A DNA stretch of 64,000 nucleotides from Fimbriimonadales bacterium (GTDB lineage Bacteria; Armatimonadota; Fimbriimonadia; Fimbriimonadales; GBS-DC), in the NCBI GenBank assembly GCA_025061985.1, contig JANXAW010000005.1, positions 1-64,000 on the forward strand. The letters are read 5' to 3'. A program made the position numbers and the translations under genes. Of the stretch, positions 7,803-15,182 are shown one piece after another; within the stretch, counting starts at the first letter, position 1, and every line of letters starts with the position of its first letter. Below the pieces are notes generated by a model. The model did no database searches and had not been told where the DNA came from. It saw nothing but the letters and a program-made list of their open reading frames with translations.

Positions 7803-8947
7803 TTTAGCACCTCCTTGAGGGCAGCGTAGTAGCGGGTGCCGCACAAACGCCGCTGGAGGAACGCCTCTAAGCAGTCGGCGTGGATCGCTGCGCGCGTTGC
7901 CCTAGCTTCGTAGGCGTAAACCCACAAGTTATGGCAAGCACGCCAGTGGACATGGGCATTACCTTGGGGGTCAATCAGCATCTCCGCGTAGGCACGACAC
8001 GCTGACATAGAATCGAGAGGAAACGCTTCTCCTGTATCCCAGTGGCGCACTCCGAAGCCTTCTTCGTTGACCAGTCGCCATAGGTGATTTACAAATCCCT
8101 CCAACGCTCGATTGAATGCTTCTGGAGTGGGGTATTCACGCGGAGCTGCGCGCCACACGTACCGCCCCGGCAGTTGCGCCAACTTTAGCCCTGCGCTCAC
8201 AATCCACGACTGTGAGTCCACCGAGTCTGCGCCTGCTGCGAAGGCAAGCAGCATATTCAGCGCGGACCCCATCGAGAAGCAGTGTAGATGGATATCTGCA
8301 GGTAGCAAGCGACGCACGGTGCTAATTACACGCACTGCATGCCGCCCACCGCCTCGCCGTGCTAGTGGCGCGAGGCTTCCCACACCGATACATTGCAGCT
8401 GAACCTTGTATCGCTCGGCAAGGCGGAGAATCGAGGCTACGCAGTACTGGAGTTCTTCCTCAGTAGCCCCGTGAACAACAGGCATTAGGGATACCGTCGG
8501 CGCAATCTCTTTGCAGTAGGCAAAGGCACGTTCAGTGTTCGCTAGCGTGCGCTGGATGCGCTCGGCGCGATCAGGAGCCTCAGGTAAAAAGGGATGGTCT
8601 AAGACAACCGCTACATCTGCCCCGGAAGCCCATTGGATATGCAACACTGCTTCGGGCGTGATGTCTATTCGCGCCTTGCGAATGAAATAGTAGGCTCCAG
8701 AGTCCACCATCACAGGGCGCGCGCCGCTTCGCAGGTGGGCTTGCAAGTTCCATCCCGCCTCCAGCAGGCGCCGAAACTTAGGGCGCGTGAAGTCATAGGC
8801 GTTGATGAGCAGCGCTTCTACGCCTGTAATGTCCCATGGGAAAAAGCGTAGCCCTGCGCCTGTCACATCACCAAGGCGGTAGCTGGCAAACAGCAGCGGC
8901 GGGTGCAAGCGATAAGTCCCAAACTGCGTTTCACGAGGTTGGCGCAT
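7799..8947 (-). CDS. TGT-superfamily base-exchange enzyme, DpdA/archaeal-TGT-like
   Basis: This 382-residue protein has the TIM-barrel landmarks of tRNA-guanine transglycosylases. A VDSGAYYF motif sits where TGT has its DSGGFQ substrate-binding Asp. AVVLDHPF corresponds to the second substrate Asp region. GADSVDSQSW corresponds to the nucleophile loop (D-x-F-D in canonical TGT). A late helix, ACHNLWVYAYEA, resembles the HNL helix that follows the zinc site. The CxCxxC zinc cluster is not obvious. DpdA, the DNA-acting member of this superfamily, inserts preQ0 into DNA. The tight neighbours (HerA ATPase, NurA nuclease) argue for a DNA rather than tRNA substrate, which is inference. ATG 8947 is preferred over the track start at 9016. 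It overlaps herA by 17 nt. Confidence 0.75.
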   Translation of the reverse strand: MRQPRETQFGTYRLHPPLLFASYRLGDVTGAGLRFFPWDITGVEALLINAYDFTRPKFRRLLEAGWNLQAHLRSGARPVMVDSGAYYFIRKARIDITPEAVLHIQWASGADVAVVLDHPFLPEAPDRAERIQRTLANTERAFAYCKEIAPTVSLMPVVHGATEEELQYCVASILRLAERYKVQLQCIGVGSLAPLARRGGGRHAVRVISTVRRLLPADIHLHCFSMGSALNMLLAFAAGADSVDSQSWIVSAGLKLAQLPGRYVWRAAPREYPTPEAFNRALEGFVNHLWRLVNEEGFGVRHWDTGEAFPLDSMSACRAYAEMLIDPQGNAHVHWRACHNLWVYAYEARATRAAIHADCLEAFLQRRLCGTRYYAALKEVLK

Positions 8948-10727
8948 GCTGGGCACTCCGTTGCCGATACTTTTGCTCCAGTTCATCCAAGAACTGTTTG
9001 ATACGCTGGTTAGCATCTTCGCAGTGGATAGGGATGGGTACTGCCTCCATCCCTACCGCGTCGTAGCTCATCAGTAACCAATCGCCTTTTTGGAACTTGA
9101 AGGTTTGGCGGAACATCTCTTCCGAAATCCCGAACGCCTCAGCAACAGCCTCGCGGTCGGATTTGCGAGGCATTTTGCTCACAAAGTAAGTGTGTGGCTG
9201 CGCCATAATGCTGGTGTCGAGGTAGCGCACGCGCTGGGTAGCGATCCCCAAACATAGCCCAAACTTCCGTCCACGCCGCGCCAGCGTCATTGCAATCGCG
9301 CGCGATTCGGCATAGCTTCCCTCTGCCTTCTGCGGGATAAACTCGTCCGCCTCGTCCATCAAGAACAACACTAATGGCTCAATGCGCCCTGACCAGCGAC
9401 GGCGCTCGAACATCTTTTCGCCAATCCGCGCCGCAACGCGACGCAGCAAATCGGGGTCACTAGACTGGAACACATACAGCGACGACTTCTCCTGGCTATC
9501 CAGATCGCTCAGCAGCGCCTGCTCAGAGAGAATGAACTGGGGCTGCAGTGAGCGACTCAGGATAGCGGACTTTGCGTATTCCTGAAGTGACTCTTTCCAT
9601 TCGCGCACCGCCTCACGCGCCGCAGTAGTGGAAAGTAGGTCGACGTTTTGGTTATTTCGCTGAATCTGAGCACTCTCTAAGTTGTCAATCTGCGCGATCG
9701 CCCGTTGGAAGGTTTCCTGCGTAAGTGGCTGCCCATTGAACGCTCCGCAAATCGCCTCTACTCGCCTCCGAATCTCCGATTCATTTGCTCCCAGCCCCCC
9801 GCGGGGCTGCCACAGGGAGCGTAGCAGCTTGCCGAGATCGCCTACCTCTTCCTTCCATACTTTGAGGCGTGGCGATTGGTATTTGAGAGCCTCGTGCCAA
9901 AAGTAGTCGAATTTGGCACGGTACGCAGCGAGCGCTTTGGGGTATAGGGTCGTGCGTACGAGGGCACGCCTTGCCTCGCGCCTCAAGCCCTGCAGGTTCC
10001 CATCTGTCGGTTGGGCCTCCATGTAGGTCAGTACGGCTCCAGGTAGCGTCTCTTCCGTAAGTGCGACAATGCAAGCGTTGGAAAGTTCAAGCAGACAGTC
10101 AGACAACAGGGTGGCGTATTCGCTCATCAGGTCAAACACGAGTATCTTGACCACAGAGCGTTGCCTTTCAGCAGTGCAGCTTCTGTACGCCTGCAGGATC
10201 TTGTAAATCAGTGTGCTAATCAGGTTGGACTTCCCCGCGCCAGTAAAACCGAAAATCGCGAAATGGGTGCGCAGCATTTCTTCGGGTACGAGCTCCACGC
10301 GAACCTGTGAGTCGCGTGTCAGGTGTCCCACCTCGAAGCGGGGCTGGTGATGGCGAATGCCGTAGTTTAGTACAGCAGTTGTGGAAGCGGTGTCCAGCAC
10401 ATACACGCGTGCCCCTACCATCGGCAAGTTGCTTTCTACATCCAGCGAAGTACCATTACTGTTTTGGCGTATCTCTTGGTTTGTAGGGATAGCGATACAG
10501 CGGATCTTGGTGACCTCTTCCATAGCCTCATGCTCTTGCTCGACCCAGTCGCGGGCAGCGTTGCGCGCTGCTTCCACCACAAAGCCTGGATAGCCCTCAG
10601 GGCGCTCTCCCAGCGCGTAGTGCATCGGTAGCAGCGAAACCACCTCCAGCAGTGAATAGCGCCTTTCGATGGGCGAGCTGGAAAAGTTTTCTACTGCCAG
10701 CAGCGTGCCCTCGCGGATCAGGTTCAT
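8931..10727 (-). CDS. herA: HerA-like hexameric DNA-translocating ATPase
   Basis: The 598-residue protein has an N-terminal beta-rich region like a HAS barrel, a Walker A (GFTGAGKSN) near residue 170, a long helical insertion, a Walker B (LVLFLMDEADEF) near residue 440, and then the HerA/FtsK core (ARRGRKFGLCLGIATQR). HerA forms a hexameric ring that pumps double-stranded DNA and works with the NurA nuclease in end resection or in phage defence. It starts 3 nt after the stop of a 49-residue ORF and is followed by an overlapping TGT-like gene, so all are probably co-translated from the nurA promoter. Sequence alone does not separate a repair role from a defence role. Confidence 0.9.
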   Translation of the reverse strand: MNLIREGTLLAVENFSSSPIERRYSLLEVVSLLPMHYALGERPEGYPGFVVEAARNAARDWVEQEHEAMEEVTKIRCIAIPTNQEIRQNSNGTSLDVESNLPMVGARVYVLDTASTTAVLNYGIRHHQPRFEVGHLTRDSQVRVELVPEEMLRTHFAIFGFTGAGKSNLISTLIYKILQAYRSCTAERQRSVVKILVFDLMSEYATLLSDCLLELSNACIVALTEETLPGAVLTYMEAQPTDGNLQGLRREARRALVRTTLYPKALAAYRAKFDYFWHEALKYQSPRLKVWKEEVGDLGKLLRSLWQPRGGLGANESEIRRRVEAICGAFNGQPLTQETFQRAIAQIDNLESAQIQRNNQNVDLLSTTAAREAVREWKESLQEYAKSAILSRSLQPQFILSEQALLSDLDSQEKSSLYVFQSSDPDLLRRVAARIGEKMFERRRWSGRIEPLVLFLMDEADEFIPQKAEGSYAESRAIAMTLARRGRKFGLCLGIATQRVRYLDTSIMAQPHTYFVSKMPRKSDREAVAEAFGISEEMFRQTFKFQKGDWLLMSYDAVGMEAVPIPIHCEDANQRIKQFLDELEQKYRQRSAQHAPTS

Positions 10728-10730
10728 CGC

Positions 10731-10880
10731 TTAGCGCGTGTAGTCGAACCATATCTCGAACTCGTAGCGCGACTCGGCGCTTTCGCTGATTCGAAGCAAG
10801 GTGCCTTCCAGCCCCCGCTCAAACCCCACGATGAGTTGGTCCGAGCTTCGCCGATTGTTGAGGCTATTCCCCACCATCAT
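10731..10880 (-). CDS. Small 49-residue ORF between nurA and herA
   Basis: An ATG pair at 10880/10877 follows an AAGGGAGGCTC ribosome-binding site. The ORF ends 3 nt before the herA start and begins 9 nt after the nurA stop. The product starts MMVGNSLNNRRSSDQLIVGF and ends in an acidic-aromatic stretch (RYEFEIWFDYTR). No transmembrane segment or known motif is visible. Its packing inside the operon and its SD suggest it is translated; it could be a regulatory or adaptor subunit. It is too short for the ORF track. Confidence 0.55.
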   Translation of the reverse strand: MMVGNSLNNRRSSDQLIVGFERGLEGTLLRISESAESRYEFEIWFDYTR

Positions 10881-10889
10881 GAGCCTCCC

Positions 10890-12779
10890 TTATCGTGCTG
10901 AGCTGTTGCGCAGATTGCGCAGCGTACGTGTGAGTGGTTCATTGAAAAAGGGTATAGTGCTACTTTCCAGCATCTCGCGCACCTTCCTGCCGATTGTTTT
11001 TGCGCCCCAGTCGGCTTTGTGCAACGGGTCAGGATAGCCGATTACTTCTGCGAAGTGGTTGCGCGTTAGCACATCAAGCAAATACATCATCAGCCGTTGA
11101 ACGCAGTTATCTGTTCGATTGTCCTTGTACACAATCGGGCGCACCTCGCCGATGTTGGGCGTGGAGATGACAAGACCGTTGAGGATGTGCTGCTTGTCGA
11201 ACCTAGGCAAGGCGAGGCGGTCTACAAACACTACGTGCCCGCAGAGGGGCGTGCGCTTTCCGCGCGACAAGAAAAACTGCGCTAGCGAGCGCAGGAACAG
11301 TCGCTCAGGAGAAACAATCTCGCCCGCACGTGCGCGGGTTCCCATAATCTGCGGGCGACCATTCTCATCCAGTCCGAGCTTGAGGGTCATGAACACCGAG
11401 TCGAACTCAATTGTGCTCCACGGTGCTGTAAGGCTTGCGTCGCAGCATACAGGGACGCTTTCCAAGAACAGCCTGTCTGTCCACGGTAGCGGCTTCACTT
11501 GCAGCGCCTGCAGCTCAGGATAGACGCCGATATGCTTCATCACGCCCAAATAGTTCCGCGTAAGGTAGGCTGACTCAGAGTCCTTAGCGATGCCAACCAG
11601 CAGAATATGCTTCTCCCAGCACTTTTCGATAAGAGCGCGCAGCCCGACCGCCGTGAGGAAGTTCACATCTTCAGGCGACATCCAGCGACGGCGCTTGTAC
11701 TGAGGATAATCAGGATCAGGAGCTTCATAGGTTAGCGCGGAGGGATCTTTGTCCGTAAACAGACGCTTGCATATATGCGCGAACAAGCTTATCGTGTACT
11801 CCCACGAGTGGCGCGGGTGGAACCGATTGGGGTCTTCGGTGAGCAGTTTGCCGTCTCGTTCCGTGAAAAGGGGCTGACTGTTGGGCTTGTTTGGATCGGG
11901 GCGCGTGAGATACGCGAGGGCTCGCTCGAAGTCTGTCTCGCTCAACCCTATGCGCTGGCGCAGCTCGTCTTTGGGCATTTCGGCAGTGTTGCGAAGATGG
12001 AACTGCGCAATAATCGCATTATGTCGCCCGAAGCGTTTGGCGGATGGAACCCCAAGTTCCTGATTGATGGGATGAGCAAAGGCAACCTTGATGTCGAAGT
12101 CGTCCAGGGCCCGCCGGTCATACAGGTAGCCTGCAAGCGCTGTGTTCGCCCCGTGTGAAACGGCTGCCATCAACCCGCTAAGCGACATATCCATCATAAT
12201 CAGGCGAGGGTAATCGTGCGTGGTGGCACTGGCAAGCGTGTAAGCGAGGTAGACCTCTGCTAGCTGCATCAGGCTAATGTGGATATTCGAGAGGTTCACT
12301 CGATGGGCATCGCTCACCACGAAAGTCTCTTCCTTGTCGGCATGGTAGACATCCTCGATCGTCGCAAACGGCACGGGCACATAAGCAACTAATGACACGT
12401 CGCGCTCCAGCCCCCAGCGCTCGTACTTGACGCGCGGCGGGTCGTCTTTGAGGAAAATACTGCCACGTGCCCCGTACGCGCCGCCAAAGAACACCACGAA
12501 CTCGCGGAAGGTGTGCTTGGAGCAAGTGCCATCAATCGCCACGAAGTCTATCTTGTCGAGGCGGGTGACATCAAATACTTGCTCTGCCAGCTCCTTGATC
12601 TGCCGACGCTGAGTAGGGTCTTGGAAAAACGGCTCATACTGGACAATCAGTTTGTGGAAGAAGTCGTTGTAGAACGAACAAGCATTCTCAACCCGCTCAT
12701 CGCGGAGCGCGCGCAACTGGCGCTGCGACTCATCCAGCGCTCTGTGGTAGCCAGCGAATATCTTGGATAGCATAGACAT
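10890..12779 (-). CDS. nurA: NurA-domain nuclease (large form)
   Basis: The 629-residue protein carries NurA landmarks. FVAIDGTCSKHTFREFVVFFGGAYG matches the first metal-binding Asp motif. PRLIMMDMSLSGLMAA matches the second Asp motif. ILLVGIAKDSESAYLTRNYL matches the Lys/Ser core. The C-terminal GYPDPLHKADWGAK matches the typical GYP-PL-A-A ending. NurA is a 5'-3' exonuclease/endonuclease that functions with HerA. The protein is well above the roughly 350-450 residues usual for NurA, with extra sequence mainly in the middle. Three in-frame ATGs occur; the second (12779) is chosen because it lies 7 nt after a TATACT -10, the leaderless spacing seen elsewhere here. No SD is visible. Confidence 0.85.
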   Translation of the reverse strand: MSMLSKIFAGYHRALDESQRQLRALRDERVENACSFYNDFFHKLIVQYEPFFQDPTQRRQIKELAEQVFDVTRLDKIDFVAIDGTCSKHTFREFVVFFGGAYGARGSIFLKDDPPRVKYERWGLERDVSLVAYVPVPFATIEDVYHADKEETFVVSDAHRVNLSNIHISLMQLAEVYLAYTLASATTHDYPRLIMMDMSLSGLMAAVSHGANTALAGYLYDRRALDDFDIKVAFAHPINQELGVPSAKRFGRHNAIIAQFHLRNTAEMPKDELRQRIGLSETDFERALAYLTRPDPNKPNSQPLFTERDGKLLTEDPNRFHPRHSWEYTISLFAHICKRLFTDKDPSALTYEAPDPDYPQYKRRRWMSPEDVNFLTAVGLRALIEKCWEKHILLVGIAKDSESAYLTRNYLGVMKHIGVYPELQALQVKPLPWTDRLFLESVPVCCDASLTAPWSTIEFDSVFMTLKLGLDENGRPQIMGTRARAGEIVSPERLFLRSLAQFFLSRGKRTPLCGHVVFVDRLALPRFDKQHILNGLVISTPNIGEVRPIVYKDNRTDNCVQRLMMYLLDVLTRNHFAEVIGYPDPLHKADWGAKTIGRKVREMLESSTIPFFNEPLTRTLRNLRNSSAR

Positions 12780-12786
12780 AGACATT

Positions 12787-12814
12787 AGTATACCTTGACT
12801 GCTGGTGAAAGCAA
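12787..12814 (-). promoter_or_regulatory. Promoter of the nurA-herA-TGT operon
   Basis: On the minus strand GGTATACT (-10, 12787-12792) and TTGCTT (-35, 12809-12814) are spaced 16 nt apart. The expected transcription start falls on or beside the second nurA ATG, so the mRNA is probably leaderless. This separates the operon from tsaB upstream. Confidence 0.6.
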
Positions 12815-12830
12815 GCGATCGGCTCTGCGT

Positions 12831-13553
12831 CTAACCACCCACTCCGCCTTTGAGGTGGATCGCCGGCGGCTGAATGTACAGCGGCGTGAGGCTGAACGGG
12901 TGCACAGTTTCGCCTTGCTGAAAGCGCAGCCAGCCCACCTGCGCCACGCCTTCGGGCGGGGGCGATTCTACGAAGCGCCAGTGCAGGTTCGGCAAGTACG
13001 GCTCCAGCCACGCGCGAGCGTGTGGGACGCCAACCGCCTGCAGTGTGGAGGCGTCGGGCGTATGCGCTTGTAGCCACGCGCCCAATGCGCTCCGCACCAC
13101 AAACGCATGCTCGCTAAAGGGCGTGGGGAGGGCGTCTGTCGCAGGCAGCATCCACTGCAGGTAAAGCGCATCACGACGGGCAGGCAAGGCAACTAGCGTA
13201 GGGATAGCAGCAGGCATCAGAGCTGCGCACGCCTCAAACGCATTCACGGCGATTAGGGGCTTGCCAAGGGCGTGCGCCCAAGTCTTGGCAATCATCACAC
13301 CGATCTTGAGCGCAGTGAACGCGCCAGGTCCGACATCTACTGCCAGCGCGTCTACCTGCGCCAAACAGAGGGCGTGGCGGGCGAGGAGCCACTCGGTCGC
13401 ATGTAGCAGGTTGCCTGATAGGTTCAGCCCATGCGCTACGCGCACGCTACCGAGCAGCGCGCCCCCGCGCACAACCGCCACGCCACAGACGGTGCTGGTC
13501 GCCTCCAACGCCAGCAGCGTTGCCCCTACTGGCTCAGACGGTGATGGTTTCAC
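12831..13553 (-). CDS. tsaB: tRNA threonylcarbamoyladenosine biosynthesis protein TsaB
   Basis: The 240-residue protein begins with the TsaB pattern (LLALEATSTVCGVAVVRGG) and has DALAVDVGPGAFTALKIGVMIAK, the GPGSFTGLRIG motif of the family in divergent form. TsaB is the inactive ASKHA-fold partner that dimerises with TsaD in the t6A complex. The track start (TTG 13568) overlaps the upstream gene by 35 nt. GTG 13553 shortens the overlap and gives a normal N-terminus, but no good SD supports either, so the start is uncertain. Coupling to the upstream hydrolase gene is likely. Confidence 0.87.
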   Translation of the reverse strand: MKPSPSEPVGATLLALEATSTVCGVAVVRGGALLGSVRVAHGLNLSGNLLHATEWLLARHALCLAQVDALAVDVGPGAFTALKIGVMIAKTWAHALGKPLIAVNAFEACAALMPAAIPTLVALPARRDALYLQWMLPATDALPTPFSEHAFVVRSALGAWLQAHTPDASTLQAVGVPHARAWLEPYLPNLHWRFVESPPPEGVAQVGWLRFQQGETVHPFSLTPLYIQPPAIHLKGGVGG

Positions 13554-14238
13554 CAGGCTTGAGCGCAATGATCTCTAGCCCCTCAATGTCGCGCGTAAGC
13601 TCGCGCAGCTGGTCAGGGGTGCCCGTCAGCAGCGGGAAGGTGCCCCAGTGCATCGGAATCACACGCTTGACGCCCAGTAGCCGAATGGCATGCGCTGCCT
13701 CGCGCGGCCCCATCGTAAACACGTCGCCAATTGGTAGCATCGCGATGTGGGGCTGATACAACTCGCCTATTAGGCGCATATCGCCAAACACGCAGGTATC
13801 GCCCGCATGGTACAGCGTTAGCCCGTTCTCAAGGCGCACCACGAAGCCCGCGGAATCGCCCAGGTAGACAATCTGCCCGCCTTCCTCGCTGCCACTGCTG
13901 TGGAAGGCGTTGACCATCGTGATGGTGATGCCCTCAATGACCACGCTACCGCCCTTGTTCATCGGCTGCACGCGCTCCACACCATGCCGTGCGAGGTAAA
14001 GGTACATCTCGAAGATGCACGCAACCATCGGGTTGTAGGTCTTGGCGATAGATACCGCGTCGGCGCAGTGATCGCTGTGCCCATGTGTGATCAACATAAT
14101 GTCCACGCCAGGCAGTCGCTTTGCGCTTTCGGGACAAGCAGGGTTGCCTTGCACCCACGGGTCAATCAAAATCCGCTTGCCGTTGGGGGAAGTGATTAGG
14201 AAAGTTGCATGCCCAAGCCACTGGATTTGCGTCTGCAT
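13534..14238 (-). CDS. Metal-dependent hydrolase, metallo-beta-lactamase fold (UPF0173-like)
   Basis: The 234-residue protein starts MQTQIQWLGHATFLITSPNGKRILIDPWVQGNP and has the THGHSDHC metal-binding motif of the metallo-beta-lactamase fold. Further metal ligands are in AFHSSGSE, LYHAGDTCVFGDM and PMHWGTFPLL. This matches the UPF0173 group of soluble hydrolases of unknown substrate. ATG 14238 is chosen over the track start 14277 because an AGGAGGTTGGCGGT SD precedes it. It overlaps tsaB. Confidence 0.88.
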   Translation of the reverse strand: MQTQIQWLGHATFLITSPNGKRILIDPWVQGNPACPESAKRLPGVDIMLITHGHSDHCADAVSIAKTYNPMVACIFEMYLYLARHGVERVQPMNKGGSVVIEGITITMVNAFHSSGSEEGGQIVYLGDSAGFVVRLENGLTLYHAGDTCVFGDMRLIGELYQPHIAMLPIGDVFTMGPREAAHAIRLLGVKRVIPMHWGTFPLLTGTPDQLRELTRDIEGLEIIALKPGETITV

Positions 14239-14294
14239 ACCGCCAACCTCCTGCGGGATAGGATACCTTCTGCACACCCCGCATGCTTGACGGG

Positions 14295-14474
14295 CTACGA
14301 CGTAGCACGCTTGGACTCTACAATCATCTCGCGCACGGGGATTGCGATCTCTGGAGCAGAAAGAGGCGCTACAGACTCATCAGGGGTGAGGAGCAGGCGT
14401 ACGCGATAGCCGTAACCAAACCGAAAGCGCGGCGGGAACTCGCTCGGCTTCGCGGGCGCGAGCTTCGGCGTCAT
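14295..14474 (-). CDS. Possible small basic protein (59 residues)
   Basis: An ATG at 14474 follows a GGTGG SD and a perfect TATAAT. The ORF encodes a Pro-rich basic peptide (KLAPAKPSEFPPRFRFGYGYR) and ends 56 nt before the UPF0173-like gene. No family is recognised. It is listed because promoter, SD and start are well placed. It could equally be a leader region. Confidence 0.3.
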   Translation of the reverse strand: MTPKLAPAKPSEFPPRFRFGYGYRVRLLLTPDESVAPLSAPEIAIPVREMIVESKRATS

Positions 14475-14490
14475 CGTTCCACCCGCAGCG

Positions 14491-14496
14491 ATTATA
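14491..14496 (-). promoter_or_regulatory. -10 element upstream of the 14474 ORF
   Basis: Minus-strand TATAAT, 16 nt before ATG 14474. No good -35 was found. It may drive the small ORF, the UPF0173-like gene and tsaB. Apart from this and the TATACT at 14718, I see nothing else in 14497-14743. Confidence 0.4.
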
Positions 14497-14717
14497 TCAA
14501 ATCAAGCGTACTCGAGCCTTCAGGCACTGTCTGTGTACCTTCTCCGTTAGAAAGTGCAGAGTGTCTTTAGGAAAGTGTTGCCATGCTCTAACTTGTAAAC
14601 AGAAAACCGTTAGAAGGCAGTCAGGCAAAGGTCGTTTGGTCCCCTCTCACGTAGCAAAGAAGGAGACTGTCGTGAAGGAGCAACGATGCGGTCACCTTTC
14701 AACGACTGTAAGGGGGG

Positions 14718-14723
14718 TATACT
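14718..14723 (+). promoter_or_regulatory. -10 element of the 14744 gene
   Basis: GGTATACT, 20 nt before GTG 14744. An SD (GGAGGTG) lies in between. Confidence 0.45.
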
Positions 14724-14743
14724 TCCCTTGGAGGTGAAAACCA

Positions 14744-15136
14744 GTGCAACTACTGCTGCTGGGAATGCTCACGCTAGGGTTGTGTATGGGACTGGCTAAG
14801 GAAAAGGAGTACGTGGATATCTCCATTGGGGGCAAGTTCATCATGCGCTTGCGGGCAGGGTACGGTACGATGAGTCTAGAGGAGCGTGCGCGAATTGTCG
14901 AGGAGCGTTTGGTTAGGCTGGTTGGTGCACCGATCAGCCCTGAGCAGATCACGCTCAAAGAAGTGCGTAACGGGCAACGATACGAAATCTATGTGCGCGG
15001 TCAGCTACTCATCACCGTTACTCCAGAAGACGCAAAAGCAGCGAAGATGAAGATCAAGCAGCTGGCAGAACATTGGCTCAAGCAGCTGCGCGAGAACTTG
15101 CCACCAATTAGTGCCCAAGGCTCCCAAGCGCCATAA
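14744..15136 (+). CDS. Secreted protein resembling the periplasmic domain before MscS-type channels
   Basis: The 130-residue protein starts at GTG after GGAGGTGAAAACCA. It has a short signal peptide (LLLLGMLTLGLCMGLA), then one domain with GYGTMSLEERARIVEERL and a LLITVTPEDAKAAKM stretch. This arrangement (strand, RA-x-IV-x-ERL helix, strand, TVTPEDA) is what I recall from the N-terminal periplasmic region of some cyanobacterial-type MscS channels, here without the channel. It is probably a stand-alone periplasmic domain. The function is not known and the similarity is by eye only. Confidence 0.55.
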   Translation: MQLLLLGMLTLGLCMGLAKEKEYVDISIGGKFIMRLRAGYGTMSLEERARIVEERLVRLVGAPISPEQITLKEVRNGQRYEIYVRGQLLITVTPEDAKAAKMKIKQLAEHWLKQLRENLPPISAQGSQAP

Positions 15137-15182
15137 TCTACGCTGTATGCTGTCATAATTTTTGCCATGGGAGGACGCGAAG

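Noticed and set aside
7799-8947. Canonical queuine tRNA-ribosyltransferase (tgt)
   Set aside because: The CxCxxC zinc cluster of bacterial TGT is not evident and the neighbours are DNA-processing enzymes, so only a superfamily call is made.
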